A program made the position numbers and the translations under genes. The notes under the pieces were generated by a model, which saw only the letters and a program-made list of their open reading frames with translations, was not told the DNA's origin and did no database searches. Positions 10,027 to 17,577 of a stretch of 64,000 nt of DNA are shown here, one piece after another. Location: NCBI RefSeq assembly GCF_003590645.1, contig NZ_CP031834.1, positions 3,782,501-3,846,500 on the forward strand, written 5' to 3'. The stretch comes from Mesorhizobium sp. DCY119. GTDB lineage: Bacteria; Pseudomonadota; Alphaproteobacteria; Rhizobiales; Rhizobiaceae. The first letter of the stretch is position 1. Every line of letters begins with the position of its first letter.

Positions 10027-10155
10027 CCCCCTCTCCGTCGCGCTTCGCGCGCCACCTCTCCCCATTTCATGGGGCGAGGAACCTATTTCAGGACTTGGGT
10101 TCCTCGCCCCGCTTGCGGGGAGAGGTGGCTCGGCGAAGCCGAGACGGAGAGGGGG
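10027..10155. repeat. 129-bp intergenic palindromic repeat
   Basis: Begins CCCCCTCTCCGTC and ends GACGGAGAGGGGG, a perfect terminal inverted repeat. Internal arms CACCTCTCCCC and GGGGAGAGGTG are also complementary, as are GGGGCGAGGAACC and GGTTCCTCGCCCC. The whole element can fold into a long imperfect hairpin of the REP/RIME type common between genes in rhizobia. It lies just after the stop codon of the membrane hydrolase and could act as a transcript 3' end. It differs in sequence from the repeat in glyS. Confidence 0.85.
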
Positions 10156-10245
10156 AACTCATTCGATCAACGGGCGAATGCATCTCAATCAACCCCATCG
10201 CCCCCACCCGTTTACTTCCCCGGGGCAACCTGCGAGTTTCAGCGC

Positions 10246-10470
10246 ATGATCGAGCTCATCCGCACCAACGATATCGTCCTCATTTCCTTCATCGAATCGC
10301 TGCTGCGCGATGCGGAGATCGAATTCCTCGTCGCCGACCAGAATATGAGCATTCTGGACGGCTCGATCGGCATCCTGCCGCGGCGGGTTCTGGTGTCTGA
10401 CGACGACGCGATCGCTGCCCGGCGTCTCCTGACAGACGCCGGTTTCGCCAAGGAAATGCGCGAAGGCTGA
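10246..10470 (+). CDS. DUF2007 family small protein (putative signal transducer)
   Basis: A 74-residue protein starting MIELIRTNDIVLISFIESLL at the ATG 10246. It has the pattern of the DUF2007 family: a short alpha/beta fold with LLRDAEIEFLVADQN in the middle and PRRVLVSDDDAIAARRLL towards the end. These proteins are thought to bind small ligands or act in signalling, but no function is established. The next gene starts eight bases after the stop codon, so the two are probably cotranscribed. It is soluble, with no signal peptide. Confidence 0.85.
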   Translation: MIELIRTNDIVLISFIESLLRDAEIEFLVADQNMSILDGSIGILPRRVLVSDDDAIAARRLLTDAGFAKEMREG

Positions 10471-10478
10471 CGGCGCCT

Positions 10479-11258
10479 ATGACATCCGAGCGCGAGCCCG
10501 CGGACCATACGATCGACGCCTTCCACCGTGGAAATTTCTGGCTGGTGCAGCCGCGCGGCGGGCACCGCTCCGGCATGGATGCGCTGATGCTGGCGGCTTG
10601 CGTACCTTCGGATTTCAGCGGCGTGCTTTGCGATTTCGGCGCGGGTGCTGGTGCAGCCGGTCTTGCCGTTGCAGCGCGTTGCCCCAAGGCGACGATCAAC
10701 CTTATCGAGCAATCGCCCGAAATGGCCGCTTTTGCGCAAAAGTCGCTCGCTCATGAAGGCAATGCGCACCTGCGCGACCGCCTCTCGGTTCTGGTCGCGG
10801 ATGTCGCGCTTACAGGCAAGGCCCGCGTGAAAGCCGGTCTCGCCGACAAATCCTGCGACTTCGTCATCATGAACCCGCCCTTCAACGAGGCGCGCGACCG
10901 GGCCACACCCGATGCGCTCAGAAAGCAGGCGCATGTGATGGAGGACGGGCTGTTCGAAAGCTGGCTGCGCAGTGCGGCCGCCATGGTCAGGCCGCGCGGC
11001 GGGCTCGCCTTGATCGCACGGCCGCAATCGCTTAGCGACATCCTTGCAGCACTGGAAGGCCGCTTCGGCTCAGCCGAGATCGTGCCGGTCCACCCTCGCG
11101 CCGACAAGGCAGCGATCCGCATCGTGCTCAGGGCACGGCTCGGCGCGCGCGGCGCGCTTTCGCTCATGCCGCCGCTCGTTCTTCATGACGACGGCAACGC
11201 GCTTTCACCCCGCGCAGACGCGATCAGCAACGGCCGTGCTTCACTTTTCGGCGATTGA
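10479..11258 (+). CDS. tRNA1(Val) A37 N6-methylase-like methyltransferase (TrmN6 family)
   Basis: A class I SAM-dependent methyltransferase of 259 residues. The SAM-binding glycine loop is CDFGAGAGAAGLAVA (about 50-64) and the adenine-N6 methylase signature is VIMNPPFNEA (about 129-138); the N-terminal FWLVQPRGGHRSGMDALML resembles the TrmN6/YfiC family, which methylates A37 of tRNA-Val. The ATG at 10479 comes eight bases after the DUF2007 stop. The pairing with DUF2007 and the S49 peptidase downstream looks like a conserved core neighbourhood in rhizobia, though I could not check that here. Confidence 0.87.
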   Translation: MTSEREPADHTIDAFHRGNFWLVQPRGGHRSGMDALMLAACVPSDFSGVLCDFGAGAGAAGLAVAARCPKATINLIEQSPEMAAFAQKSLAHEGNAHLRDRLSVLVADVALTGKARVKAGLADKSCDFVIMNPPFNEARDRATPDALRKQAHVMEDGLFESWLRSAAAMVRPRGGLALIARPQSLSDILAALEGRFGSAEIVPVHPRADKAAIRIVLRARLGARGALSLMPPLVLHDDGNALSPRADAISNGRASLFGD

Positions 11259-11331
11259 GCGGCGTGCGCGGGATTGTGGTTTGCGCTCAGATACCTACAT
11301 GCGAAGCATCAAGGACCGGAGAAACACCTAA

Positions 11332-12201
11332 GTGAGACGACTGCTCAGCCGCCTTCTGCCGAAATCGATGCGCTCGGGGGCAGTCACGATCCCGGTCATC
11401 CGGCTCCATGGAACCATCATGTCGGGCGGCGGCCAGTTCCGGCCGAGCCTGTCGCTGGCCTCGACCGCCAGCCTGATCGAAAAGGCATTCGCCGTCACCG
11501 ACGCGCCCGCCGTCGCCATCTCCATCAATTCGCCCGGCGGCTCGCCTGTCCAGTCGCGGCTGATCTACAAGCGCATTCGCGATCTCGCGACCGAGAAGAA
11601 CAAGCGCGTGCTGATCTTCGTCGAGGATGTCGCGGCCTCCGGCGGCTACATGATCGCGGTGGCGGGTGACGAGATCATCGCCGACCCCTCCTCTATCGTC
11701 GGCTCGATCGGCGTGGTTTCGGCCTCCTTCGGCTTCACCGAGCTGATGAAGAAGATCGGCGTCGAGCGCCGTGTCTACACCGCCGGCAAGAACAAGGCCG
11801 TGCTCGACCCGTTCAAGCCGGAGAACAAGGCAGACATCGAGCGCCTGAAGGCGCTGCAGCTCGAAGTGCATGATACCTTCATCGATCTGGTCAAGGAGCG
11901 GCGCGGCTCCAAGCTGAAGGACGATCCCGATCTTTTCACCGGCCTGTTCTGGACCGGCAAGAAGGGCCTCGAACTCGGCCTGGTCGACGCGCTGGGCGAC
12001 ATGCGCACCGTGCTGAAGCAGCGTTTCGGGCCCAAGACGCGGCTGCAGCTGATCACGCCGCCGCGCGGGTTTTTCGGGCGCCGGCTTGGCGTTTTCGGCT
12101 CAGCCGCCGGCTTCTCCGCGCCTGACATTGCGGGTGCCGCAGCTGGTGGCCTAATCGATGCGGCGGAAGAGCGCGCGCTCTGGTCCCGCTTTGGACTTTA
12201 A
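11332..12201 (+). CDS. S49 family peptidase (SppA/SohB-like)
   Basis: Serine protease of the signal-peptide-peptidase A clan, 289 residues, about half the length of E. coli SppA, so it would assemble as a higher oligomer. ISINSPGGSPVQS (about 63-75) is the ClpP-like oxyanion strand, the nucleophile serine is in DVAASGGYMIA (about 98-108), and the general-base lysine is a candidate in TAGKNKAVLDPF. The start is GTG at 11332 with GGAGA upstream. An N-terminal membrane anchor is not obvious. Expected substrates are leftover signal peptides or membrane protein fragments. Confidence 0.88.
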   Translation: MRRLLSRLLPKSMRSGAVTIPVIRLHGTIMSGGGQFRPSLSLASTASLIEKAFAVTDAPAVAISINSPGGSPVQSRLIYKRIRDLATEKNKRVLIFVEDVAASGGYMIAVAGDEIIADPSSIVGSIGVVSASFGFTELMKKIGVERRVYTAGKNKAVLDPFKPENKADIERLKALQLEVHDTFIDLVKERRGSKLKDDPDLFTGLFWTGKKGLELGLVDALGDMRTVLKQRFGPKTRLQLITPPRGFFGRRLGVFGSAAGFSAPDIAGAAAGGLIDAAEERALWSRFGL

Positions 12202-12273
12202 AAAGGCGGCCCATTGTGCCTATGATGGGCCTACCCTGACCGGCAGCCCGAACCTCCAGGAGGACAAGGACAG

Positions 12274-12459
12274 ATGCCACAGATTATCTTTTTCGCCCTC
12301 GTCGGCCTGGCCGCCTATTACGGCTATCGCTCCTTCGTCAAGGAAGCCGAGCGCGTGACGGCGAAAGTCCGCCGCGCCGAACGGCAGTCCGCCAATGGCA
12401 CGATGGGCACGCTGGTCAAGGATCCCAAGACCGGCGAATACCGTCTGGCCAAGGACTGA
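12274..12459 (+). CDS. 61-residue single-pass membrane protein, hypothetical
   Basis: Strong AGGAGG Shine-Dalgarno 12 bases upstream of the ATG. The product starts MPQIIFFALVGLAAYYGYRSF, a short hydrophobic helix, followed by a basic/acidic amphipathic stretch (KEAERVTAKVRRAER) and a small C-terminal motif GTLVKDPKTGEYRLAKD. No named family is recognised; the tail resembles short membrane proteins seen in rhizobial genomes. It sits between the S49 peptidase and ispE on the same strand, 20 bases before ispE, and is probably cotranscribed with it. Confidence 0.75.
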   Translation: MPQIIFFALVGLAAYYGYRSFVKEAERVTAKVRRAERQSANGTMGTLVKDPKTGEYRLAKD

Positions 12460-12479
12460 TCAGGGCACCTCAGAGCATC

Positions 12480-13346
12480 ATGGATTCCGGCTTCGTGTCG
12501 TCCGCCGAACACGCGCCGGCGAAAATCAACCTCGCGCTCCACGTCACCGGGCAGCGCGCTGACGGTTTTCATCTGCTCGAAAGCCTCGTCGTCTTCACCG
12601 AATTCGGCGACCACATCACTGTGGCCGCCGCCGAGGAAGACAGCTTCGTCGTCATGGGCCATTTCGCCGCCCAGGTGCCGCTCGACGGCGGCAATCTCGT
12701 CATCCGCGCCCGCGACGTGCTGCGCGAGGCCTACCCGGAAGACGCTGCCGCGCCCGTTGCCATCACGCTGGAAAAGAACCTGCCCATCGCCTCAGGCATA
12801 GGCGGCGGCTCCAGCGATGCTGCGGCCGCCCTGCGCGCGCTGGCGCGCCACTGGAACCTCGATGCCGACCTGTCGGTCCTGGCCCTGAGGCTCGGCGCCG
12901 ACGTGCCGATGTGCCTGCTCGCCCGTCCGCTGCTGGCGCGCGGCATCGGTGAGATCGTCGATCCCTTGGCCAACTATCCTTCCCTGCCGCTGGTGCTGGT
13001 CAATCCCGGCATCGGCGTCGCCACGCCGGATGTGTTTCGCGCGCTCGAAAGCCGCGAAAACCCCTCCTTTTCGCCGCCGCCCGCCGACCCGGAGCCGGCG
13101 CATGTTATCGAATGGCTGCGCGCCACGCGCAACGATCTCGAAACGCCGGCAAAGGCGCTTGCCCCGGCCATCACCGAGGCGCTCGACGCGCTGCGCAGCA
13201 CGGGTGCCGCCTTCGTCCGCATGTCAGGTTCGGGCGCCACCTGTTTCGGCGTCTTCGAAACCACGGCTGCTGCCGCAAACGCTGCAAATGCGATCGAACA
13301 GGCCAAGCCCGGCTGGTTCTCGGTCGCAACATCGAGCATGAGATAG
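12480..13346 (+). CDS. ispE: 4-diphosphocytidyl-2-C-methyl-D-erythritol kinase
   Basis: GHMP kinase of the MEP pathway: phosphorylates CDP-ME at the 2-hydroxyl with ATP, feeding isopentenyl diphosphate synthesis. Recognisable are the N-terminal APAKINLALHVTGQRADGFH and the ATP-binding motif PIASGIGGGSSDAAAALRAL (about 102-121), with a C-terminal GHMP segment VRMSGSGATCFGVF. The length of 288 residues is normal. The start ATG at 12480 agrees with the family N-terminus. It is followed after three bases by moaB, so the two are translated from one message. The product supplies the substrate of the prenyl synthase encoded 5 kb upstream. Confidence 0.96.
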   Translation: MDSGFVSSAEHAPAKINLALHVTGQRADGFHLLESLVVFTEFGDHITVAAAEEDSFVVMGHFAAQVPLDGGNLVIRARDVLREAYPEDAAAPVAITLEKNLPIASGIGGGSSDAAAALRALARHWNLDADLSVLALRLGADVPMCLLARPLLARGIGEIVDPLANYPSLPLVLVNPGIGVATPDVFRALESRENPSFSPPPADPEPAHVIEWLRATRNDLETPAKALAPAITEALDALRSTGAAFVRMSGSGATCFGVFETTAAAANAANAIEQAKPGWFSVATSSMR

Positions 13347-13349
13347 CCA

Positions 13350-13898
13350 ATGGCAAACGAGACGCGCCCCTTCATTCCTGTCCGCATCGCGGTGCTGACC
13401 GTCTCCGACACCCGCACGCTGGCCGATGACAAATCCGGCCAGACGCTTGCCGACCGCATCACCGAGGCCGGCCACATGCTTGCCGCACGTGACATCGTCA
13501 CCGACGACAAGGACAAGATACGCGCGCAGGTTCTGGAATGGTCGCGCAACGACGCCATCGACGTCGTCATCACCACCGGCGGCACCGGCTTCACCGGCCG
13601 CGACGTGACGCCCGAAGCGCTGGAACCCATCTTCGAAAAGCGCATGGATGGCTTTTCCGAGGTTTTCCACCGCATTTCCTACGACAAGATCGGCACCTCG
13701 ACGATCCAGTCGCGGGCGACCGGCGGCGTCGTCAACGCCACCTTCGTCTTCGTCCTGCCCGGCTCGCCCGGCGCCTGCAAGGACGCCTGGGACGGCATCA
13801 TCAAGGCACAGCTCGATTACCGTCACATGCCCTGCAATTTCGTGGAAATCATGCCGCGGCTCGACGAGCATCTCAAGCGCGGCGACAAGACGGCCTGA
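13350..13898 (+). CDS. moaB: molybdenum cofactor biosynthesis protein B
   Basis: MoaB/MogA-fold protein that in the family adenylylates molybdopterin before molybdate insertion. The 182 residues include VLTVSDTRTLADDKSG near the N-terminus and the binding motif TTGGTGFTGRDVTPEAL (about 71-87), and LPGSPGACKDAWDGII later on. The gene begins three bases after ispE, suggesting one operon. Nothing unusual is seen. Confidence 0.94.
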   Translation: MANETRPFIPVRIAVLTVSDTRTLADDKSGQTLADRITEAGHMLAARDIVTDDKDKIRAQVLEWSRNDAIDVVITTGGTGFTGRDVTPEALEPIFEKRMDGFSEVFHRISYDKIGTSTIQSRATGGVVNATFVFVLPGSPGACKDAWDGIIKAQLDYRHMPCNFVEIMPRLDEHLKRGDKTA

Positions 13899-13919
13899 TC
13901 TTGGCCGCTCTGCTATGGG

Positions 13920-14426
13920 TTATTTGCGCAGCGGCGCCACACGAATTTCGGCCGAAATCCGCTTCGTCGCCAGTCCGCGCGCAACCGCTTCGGCGTCTGC
14001 CGCATGGCGCGACAGGGGAAGCGCCTGCGACTTCCTGATGACCAGTCCCTCACTCAGTGCTGTTCTCGAGGTCAGCACACGCGAGAAAAAGGGCTGCCTG
14101 TCCAGCCGCGAGCGGGAAAAGCGGGCAGGCATGGCCATCATCTCCATGTGGTCCTGCACGGCCTCGGTCCAGCCATCCACCAGCCGCGCGCCAGGTTCCA
14201 GCAGCAGCAGCCAGTCGCTCTTGGCCTGCGCCACGCCGGCACCTATGCCGCCGGTGATGTAGTGACAGCCGGCCTGATCGGCGACCTTGTGCGTCTGGTC
14301 CGACGAGCCGAGATCGCACACGATAACCTCGCGCACCGTGCCCTCGACAGCAGCACCCACCAGCGACGCCAGCGTGCGAGCCAGCGCTTCCTCGTTGTTC
14401 CGGGTTTCGATTACAACCGACAGCAT
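13920..14426 (-). CDS. family 2 glycosyltransferase-like protein
   Basis: A 168-residue single-domain protein with the GT-A nucleotide-sugar-binding pattern: MLSVVIETRNNEEALARTLASL at the start, REVIVCDLGSSDQT for the first acidic position, and ITGGIGAGVAQAKSDWLLLLEPGA where a DxD-like acidic motif normally lies; here the region reads EPGA, so metal binding is uncertain. I chose ATG 14426 rather than the GTG at 14462 because the family begins with this hydrophobic strand. It is short for a full GT2 enzyme. It converges on moaB with 21 bases between the stops; its upstream side faces the repeat island. Confidence 0.75.
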   Translation of the reverse strand: MLSVVIETRNNEEALARTLASLVGAAVEGTVREVIVCDLGSSDQTHKVADQAGCHYITGGIGAGVAQAKSDWLLLLEPGARLVDGWTEAVQDHMEMMAMPARFSRSRLDRQPFFSRVLTSRTALSEGLVIRKSQALPLSRHAADAEAVARGLATKRISAEIRVAPLRK

Positions 14427-14550
14427 AATATTCGCGTAGCCTAAACTTTTACCGAGCGCCACTTCGTAATTAGCCGGTTAGGCTTCAGCGGGCTGAATCT
14501 GCACTGCTGCGCCGGGCGTTGACGTTTAGCGAAGGCGCAACATGCCGTTC

Positions 14551-14722
14551 GTCATCCCGGAAACCGGAGCGAAGCGCAGGTTATCCGGGACCCATTCCGA
14601 GCATCCGCAGGCACGGCCCGGTCCTGACGGTGAGACCTCTGCACCGTTGCGTTCTTCTTTGAGGTTCTGGCATGGATCCCGGGTCTGCGCATTCGCTCCG
14701 CTCATGCTGCGCCCGGGATGAC
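14551..14722. repeat. palindromic repeat unit, copy 1
   Basis: Opens with GTCATCCCGGAAACC and closes with GCCCGGGATGAC, so the ends are inverted copies. Inside are GCGCAGGTTATCCGGGACCC and CATGCTGCGCCCGGG blocks shared with copies starting at 14784 and 15020. The start-to-start distances are 233 and 236 bases. Confidence 0.85.
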
Positions 14723-14783
14723 GAAGGAGAGGTCCGCGCTTCGAAGTTCAACTTTGGCGATTAGCGGTAACAACCATGAAGTC

Positions 14784-14959
14784 GTCATCCCGGAAACCGC
14801 AGCGAAGCGCAGGTTATCCGGGACCCATTGGTCGCAGCATCGTCAGGCGCGGCCCCGTCCTGATGTTGACGCGCGTTCAGCACCGCCGAAGCTCGTCTCC
14901 GTTCCGGCATGGGTCCCGGGTCTCCGCATTCGCTTCGCTCATGCTGCGCCCGGGATGAC
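14784..14959. repeat. palindromic repeat unit, copy 2
   Basis: Same layout as the unit at 14551: GTCATCCCGGAAACC at the left end, CGCATTCGCTTCGCTCATGC near the right end and CCCGGGATGAC closing. The linker to the next copy (CAACCTTGGCGATTGGCG) also matches the linker after copy 1, so whole 235-bp units were duplicated, not only the palindromes. Confidence 0.85.
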
Positions 14960-15019
14960 GAAGAGAGGACAGCACTTCTAACATCAACCTTGGCGATTGG
15001 CGGCGCCAACCATGAAGTC

Positions 15020-15195
15020 GTCATCCCGGAAACCGAAGCGAAGCGGAGGTTATCCGGGACCCATTCCGAGCATCGTCAGGCACGGTCCCGTCCTGATGTT
15101 GACGCGCATTCTGTACCGTCGAAACGCTTCTCCGTTCCGGCATGGATTCCCGACACTCTCCGCTCGTTCCTCGCTCACGAGGTCGAGAATGACGA
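15020..15195. repeat. palindromic repeat unit, copy 3 (hybrid right end)
   Basis: The left half matches copies 1 and 2 (GTCATCCCGGAAACCGAAGC and following), but from 15134 the sequence switches to a different block, GTTCCGGCATGGATTCCCGA, which forms one arm of the 62-bp inverted repeat. The unit is therefore a mosaic of two repeat families. Confidence 0.8.
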
Positions 15196-15461
15196 ATTGC
15201 ATTTAGGCTTGCCGCTAATCTTCGGCCTTGGTGAGTTGCCGGCACGGCAGCTAAGAATCGCTGCCGATTTCGGACGATTTGCGGGCGTGGCAACCAACGA
15301 GCTCCGCCCATCTCCAACGTCGGCGGCTTGCCGCCGGGCAACCAGCAAGCTCGGCGCATCTCCAACGTTGGCGGCTTGCCGCCCGGGCAAACAACAAGCT
15401 CGTCATTCTCGACCTCGTGAGCGAGGAACGAGCGGAGAGTGTCGGGAATCCATGCCGGAAC
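15134..15461. repeat. perfect 62-bp inverted repeat with a 204-bp centre
   Basis: Bases 15134-15195 (start GTTCCGGCATGG, end GAATGACGA) are the exact reverse complement of 15400-15461, with no mismatch by direct comparison. The 204-bp centre contains a 49-bp tandem duplication. The arms contain a smaller palindrome-rich core (CTCGTTCCTCGCTCACGAGG). The perfect arms suggest recent origin or gene conversion; no transposase is present. Confidence 0.9.
15299..15396. repeat. two tandem copies of a 49-bp unit
   Basis: Both copies contain CATCTCCAACGT followed by GGCGGCTTGCCGCC and GGGCAA; each GGCGGCTTGCCGCC is itself a hairpin (GGCGGC/GCCGCC). They differ at a few positions. The pair lies in the centre of the 62-bp inverted repeat. 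Confidence 0.8.
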
Positions 15462-15619
15462 ATCGGTGAAGGCCGCAGCGGTGCAGAACTGCCGAAGCTG
15501 AAGCTCGCGAATTGGGGGAAAGATTCACCGCAGATTTCCAACCAACCCATTGTTTCCACTCACCCCACACATTTTTTCACGCCCGATTTATCCCCCTCAT
15601 TTCCACCTCCGGCATAATC

Positions 15620-15920
15620 CCCTCATCGCTCTTGCGGGACCGGGTTCTGGAACCGGGATCGGGGAGAGCGGCGGTGACCTCCCGCCCTGGTGTGGTAGCC
15701 AGGAACCCGAGGGCCCGACACAGGCCGGCGTCCTGCGGCCGCATGCCCTGACTGGAAGCTTCAGGTGAAAACCTGTGGCGGAAGGATCAAGGGCAGATCG
15801 CGCAGGATGCGGAGAACCCGCGGCGTCTTGTCCATGGAATGTACATGGAGCGGGCGTTGTGACCGACCGACTTCGGGACAGACACCGAGCGGGGCGCGGA
15901 AGTCGCGCCACGTACTAAAC
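15620..15920. ncRNA. hairpin-dense block, possible structured RNA of unknown type
   Basis: Consecutive perfect short hairpins can be drawn by eye: GGTT/AACC near 15645, GGGAG/CTCCC near 15665, CCTGG/CCAGG near 15690, GGCCG/CGGCC near 15733, CCTGA/TCAGG near 15750, GCGG/CCGC near 15812, TCCATG/CATGGA near 15832 and GGCGCG/CGCGCC near 15900. A longer CACAGG/CCTGTG pairing encloses two of them. I compared it by memory with RNase P, tmRNA, SRP RNA and 6S signatures and found none convincingly. Strand and ends are unknown. It may instead be another repeat mosaic. Confidence 0.3.
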
Positions 15921-16030
15921 ATTAGGAAGGCACGGCCATGCGCCCCGCTTCCCACCCTCGTAGAGGGGAGTTCTTTGACAATGGCCAGATGCGAAAGCAG
16001 GCGTGGCGATGATGAAGCGCGCCCACGTCT

Positions 16031-16170
16031 TCTCCCCCCTCGAGGGGGAGATGGCTGCAAAGCAGCCAGAGGGGGTCGTTCATGCCGCACTCGGCACAAA
16101 GGGAACGTCGAGCACTTCCGCAAGGACCCCACCCGGCCCTTCGGGCCACCCTCCCCTCAAAGGGGAGGGG
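16031..16170. repeat. intergenic copy of the mosaic repeat found in glyS
   Basis: Starts TCTCCCCCCTCGAGGGGGAGA and ends with CCCTCCCCTCAAAGGGGAGG. In between lie GGCTGC/GCAGCC and GGCCC/GGGCC hairpins and an AACGTCGAGCACTTCCGCAAGGACC core. Read in reverse complement, the block order is that of 2021-2163. It stands about 160 bases upstream of the radical SAM gene start. Confidence 0.85.
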
Positions 16171-16330
16171 AACGCCCGCTTACAAAGTTCTTGCTTTGTT
16201 CTCATTTTCAAAATAGGAATAGTTTCATGAACGGCGCGATTCGCGCCCCCGTAAAACCCGGTTGGAGAACGGCGGAATGGAACCGATTGCACGCGCAGAT
16301 GTTGCGGCTTTCAGGAACGGAGGTTCCGCG

Positions 16331-17431
16331 ATGGCCAATGCGATGATCGAGGAAAGCGGCATCCGAATTCACGACGAGCGCCGTCGTGGCCGGGCTGCCG
16401 GCATCAATCCGACCGGCCGGTTCGAGCCGGTGACGCGTCATGTCTTCGACGATGGCTGGAACAGCTTTGAGGAACTGCCTCCGTTCAAGACGGAGGTGCA
16501 GACCGAAAAGCCGCGCACCATCATCACCCGCAACACATCGCCGGACATTTCCTTCGACCGTTCGATCAATCCCTATCGCGGCTGCGAACATGGTTGCGTC
16601 TATTGCTTCGCCCGGCCGACCCACAGCTATATGGGCATGTCGCCGGGGCTCGATTTCGAATCCAAGCTGTTTGCCAAGCCGGATGCCGCAAAACTGCTGG
16701 ACAAGGAGCTTTCCAAGGAAGGCTATCAGGCACGCACCATCGCCATCGGCACCAACACCGACCCCTACCAGCCGATCGAAAAGCAGTGGCGCATCATGCG
16801 CGAAATCCTGGAAGTTCTGGAGGCGCGCAGCCACCCTGTCGGCATCGTCACCAAGTCGGCGCTGGTCACGCGCGACATCGACATCCTGTCGCGGATGGCC
16901 GAGCGTGGGCTCGCCAAGGTGGCATTGTCGGTGACGACGCTGGACCGGATGCTTGCCCGCACCATGGAGCCGCGCGCGTCCACACCGACCAAGCGCCTCG
17001 AAGCCATTCGCCAGTTGAGCGATGCCGGCATTCCGGTCGGCGTGATGGCAGCCCCCATCATTCCGGGCCTCAACGACCAGGAGATCGAGCGCATCCTCGA
17101 CTCGGCCCGCGCCGCCGGCGCGCGCGAGGCGGGCTATGTCATCCTGCGCCTGCCGCTGGAAGTCAGCCCGATCTTCAAGGACTGGCTGCTGCGCCACTAT
17201 CCCGACCGCTACCGGCACGTCATGTCGCTGATACGCTCGATGCGCGACGGCAAGGATTACGATGCCGAATGGGGCAAGCGCATGAAGGGCACCGGTCCCT
17301 ATGCCTGGCAGATCGGCCGCCGTTTCGAAATCACCGCGCGCAAGCTCGGTCTGAATGTCGAAAGGAAGCAGCTGCGCACCGACCTGTTCGTCGGCGTCGA
17401 GAAGAAGAACGAACAGCTGATGCTGCTTTAG
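16331..17431 (+). CDS. PA0069-family radical SAM protein
   Basis: Iron-sulfur radical SAM enzyme related to the spore photoproduct lyase-like group; its reaction is unknown. The cluster-binding motif is YRGCEHGCVYCFARPTH (CxxxCxxC). GTNTDPYQPIEKQ and GIVTKSALVTRD are further family segments, and the N-terminal RRRGRAAGINPTGRFE is typical. The start at ATG 16331 is chosen because GGAGG lies seven bases upstream; two earlier in-frame ATGs lack such a site. The product is 366 residues. The upstream flank is the repeat island, and a palindromic element follows before rnhB. Confidence 0.92.
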   Translation: MANAMIEESGIRIHDERRRGRAAGINPTGRFEPVTRHVFDDGWNSFEELPPFKTEVQTEKPRTIITRNTSPDISFDRSINPYRGCEHGCVYCFARPTHSYMGMSPGLDFESKLFAKPDAAKLLDKELSKEGYQARTIAIGTNTDPYQPIEKQWRIMREILEVLEARSHPVGIVTKSALVTRDIDILSRMAERGLAKVALSVTTLDRMLARTMEPRASTPTKRLEAIRQLSDAGIPVGVMAAPIIPGLNDQEIERILDSARAAGAREAGYVILRLPLEVSPIFKDWLLRHYPDRYRHVMSLIRSMRDGKDYDAEWGKRMKGTGPYAWQIGRRFEITARKLGLNVERKQLRTDLFVGVEKKNEQLMLL

Positions 17432-17436
17432 CCTTG

Positions 17437-17577
17437 GGTTTGTTGAGATTCGGGTCAGGCCGAGTCGAAAGTGATGGTTTTTGAGAACCGGAGCGGAGCG
17501 TACATTTGGGTACGTGAGCACCGGAAGCGCAGAAAGCCATCACTTGCAGACCGGCATCACCCGAATATCGATAAACC
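17437..17577. repeat. 141-bp palindromic element between radical SAM gene and rnhB
   Basis: Outer arms GGTTTGTTGAGATTCGGGT (17437-17455) and ACCCGAATATCGATAAACC (17559-17577) are complementary at most positions. A second arm pair, GTGATGG and CCATCAC, lies inside. The apex is CGTACATTTGGGTACG. The RNA could form one long hairpin. It starts six bases after the upstream stop codon. Confidence 0.75.

Larger units (their letters stand above)
14427..16330. other. gene-free repeat island of about 1.9 kb
   Basis: No reading frame here has a ribosome-binding site, family motif or codon pattern that supports a protein. The content is repeats, listed separately: about 235-bp palindromic units from 14551, a 62-bp perfect inverted repeat (15134-15195 with 15400-15461), a 49-bp tandem pair (15299-15396), a hairpin-rich block at 15620-15920, and a mosaic repeat at 16031-16170. 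The start region of the radical SAM gene follows. It could hold one or more noncoding RNAs. Confidence 0.8.

Noticed and set aside
14551-15461. CRISPR-like repeated units
   Set aside because: Repeats are about 235 bp with palindromic ends and similar linkers, and there are no cas genes; not a CRISPR array.
15597-15911. Possible 104-residue gene in the repeat island
   Set aside because: Pro/Arg/Ser-rich translation of GC-rich hairpins with no ribosome site or family likeness.
15880-15925. Resemblance of GCGGAAGTCGCGCCACGTAC to a group II intron domain V
   Set aside because: Only a short similarity; no reverse transcriptase frame and no GUGCG-type 5' intron end nearby.
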